A stretch of DNA of 64,000 bases from Astrothelium macrocarpum. Lineage: Eukaryota; Ascomycota; Dothideomycetes; Trypetheliales; Trypetheliaceae. The stretch lies in contig JAGEMR010000068.1 of the NCBI GenBank assembly GCA_021030915.1, positions 96,465 through 160,464 of the forward strand, written 5' to 3'. Below the pieces are notes generated by a model. It saw only the letters and a list, made by a program, of their open reading frames with translations, did not search any database and had not been told where the DNA came from. Within the stretch, counting starts at the first letter, position 1, and each line of letters starts with the position of its first letter. The translations under genes and the position numbers were made by a program. This document shows positions 54,299-64,000 of the stretch, one piece after another.

Positions 54299-55120
54299 TT
54301 ATTTGTCCCTCCCCGAAGGCCCAAAGCTAGGCGAGTAGCTAATGCCTGCTTGAACACCCTTGTTGCCGTTACCAAACGTGAAACCGGTCTGATAGACAAA
54401 GCCTTGCGCTCCCGCGGACTGGCCTTGTCCTGCACCGCCTTGGTGGGGATTACCGCTCTGGCCGGAGTGGGAGGGGTTCGGACTATTAGTCGAGCGCGGA
54501 GTAGTTCCAGATCCATTGTGCTGACCTTGCCAAGATTGATTGTTGTTACCCCTTGAAATCGCATGCGATTGACTGGAAGTGTGATTGGGTTGAGGGTCAG
54601 AAGCTGGTTGTGAACTGTTACGTCTTCGAACAAGAGCCGCATTTGCTTCGGCTTCACCTCGGGCTTCTGACATTGCCGCGCGAATGCCAAGGAGACGGAT
54701 ACCCTCGTTTGAAGATGCAGTAATAAAGAGTATGAGATTCGTCTTATCACGGTCCAGAGCTTCGATGGCTCGTGTTATCCTCTCTTCTGACTTCAGGATA
54801 TTTATTGCTTCAAAGAGTCTCGAAATGAATCCTTTCGTGGTCCCGAAAAGATGTTTGTCAAGAATGTCTTTTACACTCTGCACTCGGGTTTCGAGAATGT
54901 ATATGTGACGCTCTATCTCAGATGTTTGCAAGGAGGTATTGTTGCGAATGTGGTCTAATACATTGATAAGTATGTCCAGATCATCTATCTGTTCTCGGAT
55001 ACGTCCTGGTCCCTTCTGTATTTGCTCCCGAAGATCCAGCGTGAGCTGAATGAGATTATAGAGAGAAGAGAGTAGCTGACCAGCGGCAGCAATAGTCCCG
55101 AGTGCTTCTACACCGGACAT
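54299..55120 (-). CDS. SesA-type (NACHT N-terminal) domain protein with C-terminal GFTFG..NKG.Q.G motif
   Basis: Single exon; the ATG at 55120 gives 273 residues starting MSGVEALGTIAAAGQLLSSL, the typical entry of the SesA/NACHT-N helical domain (through IREQIDDLDILINVLDHI and ERHIYILETRVQSVKDIL). An upstream ATG at 55180 would add 20 residues and is less likely. Residues about 170-245 are Ser/Gln/Asn/Gly-rich and disordered. Residues 246-259 read GFTFGNGNKGVQAG, near the end. No NACHT or NB-ARC module follows, so this is a stand-alone SesA protein of the kind thought to act as a signalling partner of NLRs. The shared motif links it with the 132-residue gene. Confidence 0.75.
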   Translation of the reverse strand: MSGVEALGTIAAAGQLLSSLYNLIQLTLDLREQIQKGPGRIREQIDDLDILINVLDHIRNNTSLQTSEIERHIYILETRVQSVKDILDKHLFGTTKGFISRLFEAINILKSEERITRAIEALDRDKTNLILFITASSNEGIRLLGIRAAMSEARGEAEANAALVRRRNSSQPASDPQPNHTSSQSHAISRGNNNQSWQGQHNGSGTTPRSTNSPNPSHSGQSGNPHQGGAGQGQSAGAQGFVYQTGFTFGNGNKGVQAGISYSPSFGPSGRDK

Positions 55121-56423
55121 GAACGTGAACAGGAGAAGAGGAGGGGAGTGTTCACATTTGTAGCTCAAGGCTGGAAGCATGTCTGCTTTTGAATTGCTTG
55201 TTTATAGCCACCGCAACATTTCCCCGCACCTACAACATTAAGCGAGATCCGGGCGTGAGCTGATTTATGCCTTGAAAAGGCGTCTTGCGTCAAGACTCGC
55301 AGTCGCATCTATCTATCGTTGGACACGCAGCTCTGCGTTTTTATTCCCGGCTAAGCTAGGCCGCCCAAGGCTTGTTACATTAGTTTGTCAACAGCTTCTC
55401 CGAGATTTGTTTATGTTCTCGAGGCTGAAATGCTCAGGCAACGAGGCTGCCGGGCGTTCCTGCTGTTGAAAGGGGCAGCTGTTGTCTACATCACAGCATT
55501 TGAGAGAAGGACCGTAGAATTTCAGGTCCCACCTCTCATTTCATCTCTCTAGGCTTCGCAACCTAGCTTTCTCCACTCCTAAAGCTGCTGACGGCCCCGC
55601 TATTAAGCCAAAATTGTGAATAAATATTGTGGAAATAATTGACCCATTATTAAAATAGAATTCAGTTATAGATTTACTGACTAATATAGAATATCAGTTC
55701 TCTATAGATGTATCCCAAGATTTTTCCTCATAAAGCAAGATTTTAATCCAGGGCTAATTTAGGCTAGACAATAAAGAAGTTCATCACAAACAAAGTAGAA
55801 ACGGATGTACACTAGTACTTAGATAGTTAGCGTACAAGAATCAAGCCGATTATCAACGTATCAGCTCCTGAGAGCTGATATGATAAGCACCATATATTGT
55901 CAGCAGTCGTGATAACCGATAAAGACGGGACCTCAGATTCGGGCCCTGAGAGTGACTGAGGAGCCTGAGCAATGGCTGAGCCGAGGTTGAGCGGGTAGCT
56001 TGCGTTTTCATACGCAGTTTAGTTTTGATCTAACTCATCTGTCGGGGGTAGTCGTTGTCGGGTGGAGTAATAGTGTATGGTCTTCAGATGCGAAACACGG
56101 ATTGCTCTAAGATTAAACTGTCCAGGACAACTTTCAAGAGCCTGCTCGCTGGACGGCTGGACCGGAACTGTGTGGCTAATCACTATCAATCCGAAACTTT
56201 CGAACTAGTGTCCTCATAGGGATTGGAGGGTCTTCAATGAATCGGAGCACCTTGATTTCAATTTGGCCAATAGCCAGACCTCCATCTATGCTTTTATCTC
56301 TCTTGGATATTCCGGTGCTATGAAGACTATGGTTCCTCAAGGTTTCGAGACAAATCCAATATCTCCTTTCCAACGTGCCTAGAGCCTTATATGCTGAGTC
56401 CGTCTTTACAGGCTTGCTCGTGG
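55121..56423. other. Intergenic, no gene firmly supported
   Basis: Contains an AT-leaning stretch at 55610-55790. A minus-strand frame at 56176-56481 overlaps the ankyrin 3' end in another phase and could be a frameshifted continuation, but no splice pair was found. Confidence 0.4.
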
Positions 56424-59400
56424 CTAGGATGGGGATGGTCCCAAAAGCCTCTTTTCTGTGAACCGCTCGACCAAAAACCAACGCACAGCATTTGGATGGT
56501 ACTTTGCTAGCTCCACAGCGCTCAGCACACGACCCTCTTTTTCGAACGTCACACTGGCGCCCGCATCTACCAGTATTTTAATTGCTTCCAGTCTTCCAGC
56601 TCTTGCAGCAGCCATAAGTGCACTGCCCTCGGGTCCACCATCGGCATTGACATCAGCCCCGGCGTCGAGGAGGAATCGCAGCTCCGGAATCTGATTTCCC
56701 GTAGTCACTAGGTACAAAGGAGTTTCCCCGTACTTCGGTTTGTAGTTGATGAGTTCCAATATCTGATGAGCCCCCAGCTTTCGTGTTACTTTCTTAATTC
56801 GCAGTAAGCAAGATCTGGAGTTCAGTATGATTCCGTGGAAGATGGTCCCTAAAACTGGAGAACAACAGGAGACGTCGACGCCACAGTTGAGGAGAAACGT
56901 TTCCATGGAGGAATCACCGGAACCGAGTCCCCACATGATAGCGTCTGTAGCAAAGTAATCCAGCTGACTCAGGCTGTGCCCTTGTGACCATAAACGTGCC
57001 ACAAATGGCACATATCCATTTCTTGTGGCCAGGTCAACAACTCGCTGTCCATTCCGGGCACAAAGCTCTAAATCGGCTCCAGACTCTTCAAGAATTTTCA
57101 AAGACTCATGATGCCTGCTGATGGCAGCTACAAAAGCAGGTGTCCGCATGTCCAGATCTTGCACATTAATACTAGCGCCTTTGGAGATTAGGTGTCTTAG
57201 AATGTCCTGATGTCCGCGTTCAGCAGCACAGTGTAGGGGCTGCCGACCAACACTGCTTGCAGAGTTCACGTAGGCACCTTTCTCAAGAAGCAGCTCTACC
57301 ACCCTCAAGTGGCCGGCCCAGCACGCCATGTGTAGCGCTGTAGTTCCTCTATACACATCAAACCCCTTCATGTCATCAACAACCATTGAGTGTGCTAAAT
57401 CTGTCTCTATTCGAATATCAACGATGGTAGGTTTCAGTACGTTATTGGATCCAGCTAACAAGACATTCAAGATGTCTACTTGGTTAAACGCAGCCGCAAG
57501 ATGTAGAAGTGGTAACGGGAAATTTTGTTCTGCTAAATCAGGCTCTTTGCAAATAATCTGCATGAAGACGTCCGGCTGTCCGTCAGCAACGCACAACTCC
57601 AGCGCGGACCTTTTTGGTGAGAAACAGTGTTGACAACATGTACCCCGCGCACTTGCACCTTTTTCGATCAAGAATAATGCAATATCCCATTGCCGACAAG
57701 TTAGGGCATATAGAACTGGCGTGGATGAACAAAGGTGAAGAAGTACGTTAAGATCAGTCACTCCGCTGACCAACTTTTGGCACCAATCTATGTCTCCTTT
57801 CTTGATAGCGCAACGAAACGCCAACTTGAAGTATCTCTGATCACTTTGCTCTGGCGGAGAACGTCAGTAATTTGCCATAGCATAGCTAGTTCGGTATGAC
57901 CTTTTGCTTTGATGTGCTCTTCTAAAATCTCTTCAACGTCTCTAGTTCTCCTCCGTTTAGCCATCTCCCATGTTGAGCTTATGACACTGGTTGATGTAAT
58001 GGTATTTTCTAGAAGTAGTCGAACAGCGCGTACATGGCCTTCCTGTACGGCAAAATTGAGAGGTGTCATGTGACAGAAGTCGCCTATGCAAGTCGTGTTG
58101 ACGTTTGCTCCTGATTGAATAAACAAAGATAGTACCTCTGTGCTGCCCCGGAACGAAGCTAAGGCCGATGGGCTCATACCACGTTTGGAGAATTGATGAA
58201 CCTCGTTCGGCCGACTATTGAGAAGATACGCTACACAGGCTTCGCGGTTTTTCGGAACAGCCAGATGCGCAGACGTTACTTCGTCTCCAAGAAATGAAGC
58301 TTTTGCTACCCAGTCAACCGGTTGACCCTCTAACAACTTCAATACCGCGGCTTCTCCGCCAGAACATGCATAATGAGCGACATTCCACCCCCATACGTCT
58401 ATGGCTCTTGCATCGGCTCCGTTCTCAAGGAGTAACTTCACAACTTCCGTGTGTCCATTGACGGAAGCTTCCATCAGAGGAGTGCACAGGCCGACTTTAC
58501 AAGCATTGATATCTGCTCCCTCGCCAAGAAGCATGTTGCAGATGTTTATGTGTCCCCTGCTAGCTGCGATCATCAAGGGCGTTGCCTGGTTTTGGTCTCG
58601 GGAATCATGCCCTATCTTGAGTCTGCAACTGTTATCCAAGATATATCGAACACTGCCTTTGCAATTTAGCCCGCAGGCAATGTGGAGCAACGTGGGCCGT
58701 CTCAATTGTGAGCTCGAAGGCCGTGGAGACTCTGACATCGAACTTTTCCTGGTTTCGGCCGAACTCTCGCTGTCCACTCCAACATCTTGGATTGCATCAT
58801 CACACAATGTACGCAGGAGATCTCCCTATTTATTGTCATCATCTATAGTAGTTTTTGCTTCACTTAGATAGCCAATCAATTCCTGCAAGGAGGAGCGTCG
58901 GCAAGCAGGGTCTTTAACCAACAGGCGAACGAGCCTCCCAGTCTCTTTCCGCTCGGCTGTCTCTACCTTTCTAAAGATAGCTGAAATTGGGCTGCAGCCA
59001 TTGTTGTCAGGTTCAATGGGATTGTATCCATGTTCTACAAGAAGTTCGACAACTTCAAGGTAGTTGTATGAATCGTACTTGGCTTCAACCCAACCAGACA
59101 CTGCACAGTGCAGAGCACTGCAGCCGTCTTCATCGCGCAGAATATCGCTGCCGGCAAGATCGAGAAGATATTCCACTGCCTTAGCTGTCCCCGCTCTGGC
59201 AGCAGAATGTAGTGGGGTGCTTCGAATTCTTGACTGACAACTCCTCAAGTTGTCTTTGCCACTATTCTACTTTGCTAAAAGGTCGAGGACGTGACTATCG
59301 CCATTCTCAGCTGCAGCATGATAGACAGTAAAACCCCCATAATCCATAAGAGATGGATCTCCACCAGCGTCCAGGAGAATCTCAAGACAGTCGACGTCTC

Positions 59401-60250
59401 CGAAATGGGCACTGACGTGTAGTGCTGAAGCACCGTCCATGTCAACTTGGTTTGCGTCGAAACCTTCGTCCAGAAGAACACGCACAACATCATAGTGGTG
59501 ATTTTCTCTTGCTAAGCTTAGTAAAGGTGCACCTTTATCGTCCTTGACGGACCGTAATGAAGATATGGGAACATCTGAGAGAAACCTATGGACCAGTTCT
59601 GTTCGACCGATCCGCACAGCCGTAACCAGATTTCGAGCGAGATTGGCCGGGTTGTGAAGACAATCCATGGTTTGAGAAATATTCTGACGTGAAGAGCAGA
59701 GCATTGCAAGTTGTTCTAGCCCTCTTTGGCCCAAATCATCAAGGCTATCAACCTCAACAGTGTCGATAAGCTCTCTGAGCTGACTGAGCTGACTTGCAAG
59801 CTGATATGGATATGAATGTAAGAAAGTATTGAAGAGACCAAGGAGCCATTGAATATCTGTAGTAGACAAACGCGCACCTGCTTGGTGGACATCAGCCACT
59901 AGGTCTCGGGCCGTTTGGATACATAGCTGTATCACAGTGAATGTCTCGCTTCCGTCAACCGGAGAGAGCCAATCCCTCTTAGGGTCTGCTCCAGCGAGGA
60001 GCAACGTCTTAGCAGTTTCAAGTCTGCAGCCAGTCAGATTTTGGAAAGAAATCATATGCGGCCTGTAGAGATTGGAAGTGCCTAAAATTGCGCAGTGAAG
60101 AGGTGAACCGAAATCGCTCAGATCATTGGGGTTGAGTCCATCGGCAACAGGTGCGGCACACACAGGCGAAGAACCTAGCAATGCTGCAAAGTGTAAAGGA
60201 CTGGCAGAGAGTATGCTTCTTATAACGTGTCCGATCTGATCTCCAGTCTC
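56424..60250 (-). pseudogene. Ankyrin-repeat protein, 5'-truncated at a transposon end and with an internal TAG
   Basis: Exons ...60250..59271, 59228..57901 and 57850..56424, joined by introns of 42 and 50 bp (the second with branch TACTGAC and acceptor CGCCAG), keep frame through about 1270 residues. Many ankyrin repeats are legible, e.g. GASALHVSAHFGDVDCLEIL, TPLMIAASRGHINICNMLL, TPLMEASVNGHTEVVKLLLE, TALHMACWAGHLRVVELLLE and QPLHCAAERGHQDILRHLIS. The 5' end is not a start codon: coding (SLETGDQIGHVIRSILSASP) runs straight to 60250, where a hAT-like transposon end begins. The missing N-terminus may have been a NACHT/NLR module. A TAG at 58828-58826 interrupts exon 2 in frame; a CAG-to-TAG change or an alternative intron from a GTTAAA donor could explain it. 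Confidence 0.75.
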
Positions 60251-60529
60251 CAGGGATCGGAAAAATTAATGAATTGAATTAGGATGGATAAATCCTATTT
60301 TTGGATGGATAAGGATGAATATCCGAATTAATTCGAATTATATATAATATGCAAAAATTCTAATCAAATTAGATTTAATGATTATTTTTATTAATATAAA
60401 TCATTTTTTTTATTTTATATAATATCAAATTTATCAAAAATATCTTTTATATAAAGATTAAATTTCTATTTCAATATTATATAAATCAAAATCTGAAATT
60501 TTATTTCAGATTTAATTTTTTAAATAACG

Positions 60530-62010
60530 TATTCCACAAGCGAGCGGAACATACAAGCGAGTGGAACACGAACACCAAAAAAGCTACCACCTCAATCAAA
60601 AAACCATCAATTATTCAATACCATTATCAAAAATTTTATTTACATTATTTGTATCTGATTTAGAATTTTTTTTTTTATCATTTTCATATGTTCTGATATT
60701 GTGTCCAGTCTTTCCGCAGTTTTTATAACATTTTTGGCGAATAATATTATTTTCTATTCTATCATTTTTATCAATATTCAAATATCTAGATTTTGTATTA
60801 TCAGTTTTTACGATATCTAATTTTTGAATTTTTTTTTTATTTAAAATTCTATCTATCTATAAATATTTTCTTTTATATATTTTATATTTTATATGGATTG
60901 TATTTATTATTTCAAATTCTTCGATTCGTATTTTTATAATTTTAAATTGATATATTATTATTTATGTATTTTTAATAAAAATTTCTAATATTTCAATAAA
61001 TCCAATTGACGAATTTTTTTGAAAATCGGTAAATTTTTTAAGAATTAATATAGATTAAAATTCAAATTTTTTAATATTTTTTAATATTTTAGATTTTCAA
61101 AATATTTTTTGAAAGAATAATTCTAATGGAATCTTCAATCAAATATTCAATTTATTCAAAATTATTTATGAATCAAAAAGAATAAATTCAATATCTTTAA
61201 AATTTTCTAAAATCTGATTTTTTATAATTGATATTTTAAATATATTAATAAAAATTAATAAAAATTCGATTTTTATGATATGATTGATTTGATTATATAT
61301 CAAAATTTTGATCTGACGCGAATATATCTTTTTTAAAGACAAAAAATAATTCATATCCAATGATTATAAAAAATATAATGAATATGATAATATATAAAGA
61401 ATTATTATTTTATTCTTCTCATAAAAATTTTCAAATTTCATAGAATTGTGATTCTCATATTCATTCAGAATCAATAAATGATATACATCTATAATTTCTT
61501 TTTTTATATATATATCAAAATATTTAATTCATTTAATATCAAATTCATTTATTGTCCAGCCATTTTCAGAGATTGCAATTCGCCATTAGAATGGTAATCG
61601 ATTTTTATCATATCAAGAATTTTGATGAATTTTGTCTTAAAAGATGATAAAAGGCGGAATTATTCGGCCTATTTCATTGATATCTAAAATCACCGAAATC
61701 CATTCATAATTATCTGATTGAATCTGTTTTGATTTATGACGTCTTTTTAAATCAGTAATAACTTTTAAGACATTTGAAATAATTTCCATCATAAAATCAT
61801 TTTTATCAAAATTCTAGATATTTTCATTCAATATATCATATTTCATTTTGATATTATTCATCAATCGGAATCAGCCTTCAATTATACCAAAATCTTCATA
61901 TAAATATCTTTGATAATCAAATTTTCGATTGAATTTCATTTTAAATTCAGTCTTTCGTTTGATAAAATTTGCAGGCCAATTTTTTCCAACCTTCTTTCCA
62001 TCTCGTGAAG
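60530..62010. mobile_element. Pogo-like element remnant, interrupted at 62010
   Basis: Left end near 60530 carries two copies of ACAAGCGAGYGGAACA, relatively spared from A/T change and perhaps the terminal repeat. The transposase lies on the minus strand. The right part is missing: coding stops exactly where a hAT-like end starts at 62011. Confidence 0.55.
60611..62010 (-). pseudogene. Wrecked pogo-like transposase, both conserved ends legible
   Basis: Near 62010 the minus strand reads ASRDGKKVGKNWPANFIKRK and then TEFKMKFNRKFDYQR, the CENP-B-type HTH region of fungal pogo transposases. Near 60686-60740 it reads RQKCYKNCGKTGHNIRTYE, the degenerate C-terminal zinc-knuckle tail (normally CxxCGKTGHNxRTC) of the same family. 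Stops fill the space between. Residues upstream of ASRDGKK are cut off by the next insertion. Confidence 0.7.
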
Positions 62011-64000
62011 CAGGCATCGGAAGGATTAATGAATTGGATAATAATGAATAGTCCGTAAATAGGATAGTAATGAATGGATTATTCAAATTATTCTAATTCA
62101 AACGTTGTTTTTTGTTTAATTATTCTAATTAGAATTAGTACGACCCATTATTCATAAATTTGAATTGATTGAATTGTATAGAAACGTTCATATATTAATA
62201 TGAGTTTGATATAATCAAGAATAAAATTAAAAGGAATTTTTGATTTTTGTATAAAATTTTATTTAATCATTCTTCTATTTTAATATTATTTAAATTAAAA
62301 TTTGAAATATTATTTTGAATCTAATTTTTTAAATATTCAATTCTTTCAATATTTTCAGAATTAAATCTTATATGATTCTAATTAATCGTATAATAAATTT
62401 GTGAGAAGATTTTTTCTGATATATCATTTATAATTGGAATAAAAAATATTTCAATCGTAAAATGAGAAAAAGATAAATATTTAATTTGTTATTGATCTTT
62501 ATATTATCATTATAAAAATGAAAATTTTCCAAATTTGTATGGTTTATTTTGATAATACAATTGATATTCATTTTTATTCTTTTTTTATATATAAAATTTA
62601 TTTTATATATCTATAATAATATTGTCATATAAAATTATTTAAAATTATTTCATCAGAATTCTTGGACGGATATTTTCGTATAAAAAAGATTCAATAATAT
62701 TATAAATTGTTTGATATTCATTTTAAAAAAATTGAATATTTTATAAAATTGGATATTTCTATTATTCTGGCCAAATTTATTGAATATAATTTATATGATA
62801 ATATGAATGGAATATTAAAACTGTGATATAATATAATAAATTGTCTGAAATTTCGTAATATTTTTGAAATTTATTCTAATTAAATTTAATTCGTATAATA
62901 AAATCTAAATTCATGTCTTTTTTTTTATTCTAATTTTATTAATTTTTATTATATAAATATAAATTTAAATTAATTTATATATATTAAAGAAATTTTAATA
63001 TATGTAAATAAAATATTTATCTATTTTAATATTTTATTAATATACAATTAATTACCTTCAAATGTAAAAATTACTGTACAAAATGGCGCTAAAAATATAT
63101 AAATAATATGAAGATATTTCTATTCATACGTATTAAAAAGATCAGATTTTAAAATTTCAAAATAAAATCTTATATATTGATCAATCTGTGATTCATAATT
63201 AATTACAATTTCAAAAAGATTAAATGAAAAATTCCATTTTATATAATTATTCAATAAAAATAATTTTTTTATAAAATATTTGAAATCTTTTATATGAATT
63301 AATGAATTTCGGTTATGAATAATAATATTATGAAATTTTTTAAGAATTCCCATTATATAAAAATGATTTATTTTTTTCTATTATTGATATTCATTTAATT
63401 CAATTTCATTTTATTTTTATTAATCGTATGATTTCATAAAAATAATATTTATAAAATTCTTAAAAAGAAAATTTTATATAATAAAATTGATAATATGATC
63501 TGAATAACGAATTTTTTATTTTTATGAATCCCAAAAAATTTTATATATTTTAAATTCTTTATTCATCATATGATATAAAATATTATTTATATTAGAATTA
63601 TTTCTAATTATAATTCCAATTTTATATTTTATTTTATATTCTTGAAGAATTTGATCAATAATTATTCATTGATTCTTTTCTGAATGGCCAATTATCATAC
63701 GAAAAATTAGAAGAATTTTTCGAAATTTGAAATTATTATTCATATAATATGTATAAATTATAAAAAGAAAATAATTGAATAAGATTCAGACGTCAATTAA
63801 AAAATGGATATTAATTAAAATAGATTGGAATTCTTTTTATATAAGATCTTTTTATCGTATGAATTGTTTTTTCATATATGAGATAAAAATTTTAATATTT
63901 GCTGGAATATATCCTATTATCATCGAATTCAAAATTGAAAATAAAATATGAAATTCTGGCCATTCAATTAATCGAAAAAAAAGATTTCGTATAATCATTA
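62011..64000. mobile_element. RIP-degraded hAT-like element, continuing beyond the window
   Basis: Starts CAGGCATCGGAAGGATTAAT and then GAATTGGATAATAATGAATAG, matching the end at 60251 and followed by GGAT/AATG subterminal repeats. A minus-strand frame at 63120-63353 reads YIKWNFSFNLFEIVINYESQ and then IDQYIRFYFEILKSDLFNTY. It resembles the TRWNSxxxMLxRxxxLxxxIxxY segment of hAT transposases after A/T substitution. The right end is outside the window. Confidence 0.55.

Larger units (their letters stand above)
60251..64000. mobile_element. AT-rich RIP graveyard of nested DNA transposons
   Basis: Composition falls abruptly to extreme A/T at about 60253 and stays so to the window end. The block opens CAGGGATCGGAAAAATTAAT with several GGATGGATAA-type subterminal repeats, an end of hAT style. 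Inside are remnants of a pogo-like transposase and, from 62011, a second copy of the same end. No working gene remains. Confidence 0.75.

Noticed and set aside
56176..56481. 101-codon minus-strand frame at the 3' end of the ankyrin gene
   Set aside because: Could be a frameshifted extension, but no splice pair joins it and no ankyrin pattern is seen. Left out of the model.
1..64000. General read-through of TAG codons in this organism
   Set aside because: Three internal in-frame TAGs were seen, but PRP16, the amidase and the PWWP gene end normally in TAG. Local nonsense mutation or missed introns is the better reading.
1..64000. tRNA, rRNA genes or CRISPR arrays
   Set aside because: Scanned by eye for T-loop-like GGTTCGAnnCC boxes and for regular spaced repeats. 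Isolated TTCGAAT matches (e.g. about 10245) lack a cloverleaf, and no array was found.

Overview
This is fungal nuclear DNA from a filamentous ascomycete (Pezizomycotina). Genes carry many short introns (about 40-90 bp) with GTRNGT-type donors, CTNAC-like branch sites and YAG acceptors. The gene content is also fungal: PWP1, PRP16, ERO1, an amdS-type amidase, a ZRC1-type zinc transporter, a PWWP/LEDGF-like protein, MDE1, and DUF7708, DUF7025 and SesA-type proteins. Two blocks of extremely AT-rich, stop-ridden DNA (about 37.9-39.7 kb and 60.25-64 kb) look like transposons destroyed by repeat-induced point mutation (RIP). I cannot fix the class; Leotiomycetes or a relative is a guess.

Layout. 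0-13 kb is accessory: a partial gene, a single-pass membrane protein, a divergent Hsp70, an NmrA-like reductase with a defective first donor site, an orphan gene with an internal TAG or an unrecognised intron, and a thioredoxin-reductase-like flavoprotein without its CxxC pair. 13-37.5 kb is a conserved core: PWP1 (ribosome biogenesis) divergent from PRP16 (splicing), ERO1 (ER disulfide formation) with a C-terminal FDEL, a PWWP chromatin protein, an acetamidase-like amidase, a vacuolar-type Zn transporter, a DUF202 membrane protein and MDE1 (methionine salvage). A nearly intact Tc1/mariner-like transposon sits at 29.0-30.5 kb. From 37.8 kb on the window is accessory again: a RIP-ruined pogo/Fot-type element with TA target duplication, a DUF7708 protein divergent from a DUF7025 AAA+ ATPase, a secreted S41-type protease-like gene, a 244-bp MITE, a cluster of small proteins at 52.2-55.1 kb, an ankyrin-repeat gene cut off at 60.25 kb, and a nest of ruined pogo-like and hAT-like elements to the window end.

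The strongest candidate for an undescribed system is the 52.2-55.1 kb cluster. A 132-aa coiled-coil protein and a 273-aa SesA-type protein share a near-identical Gly/Asn/Gln motif (GF-S/T-FG, two residues, N-Q/K-G, one residue, Q, one residue, G). It lies at the N-terminus of one and the C-terminus of the other, on opposite strands. Between them lies a gene for a charged coiled-coil protein with an Ala/Gly-rich, membrane-like segment. This arrangement resembles fungal amyloid-motif signalling partners (NLR/effector pairs), but that reading is inference.

Gene models were spliced by hand. For most multi-exon genes the exon lengths sum to a multiple of three and family motifs run across the junctions. 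Exceptions are the 3' end of the S41 gene, the 5' end of the gene at 53.6 kb, and the start of the ankyrin gene.
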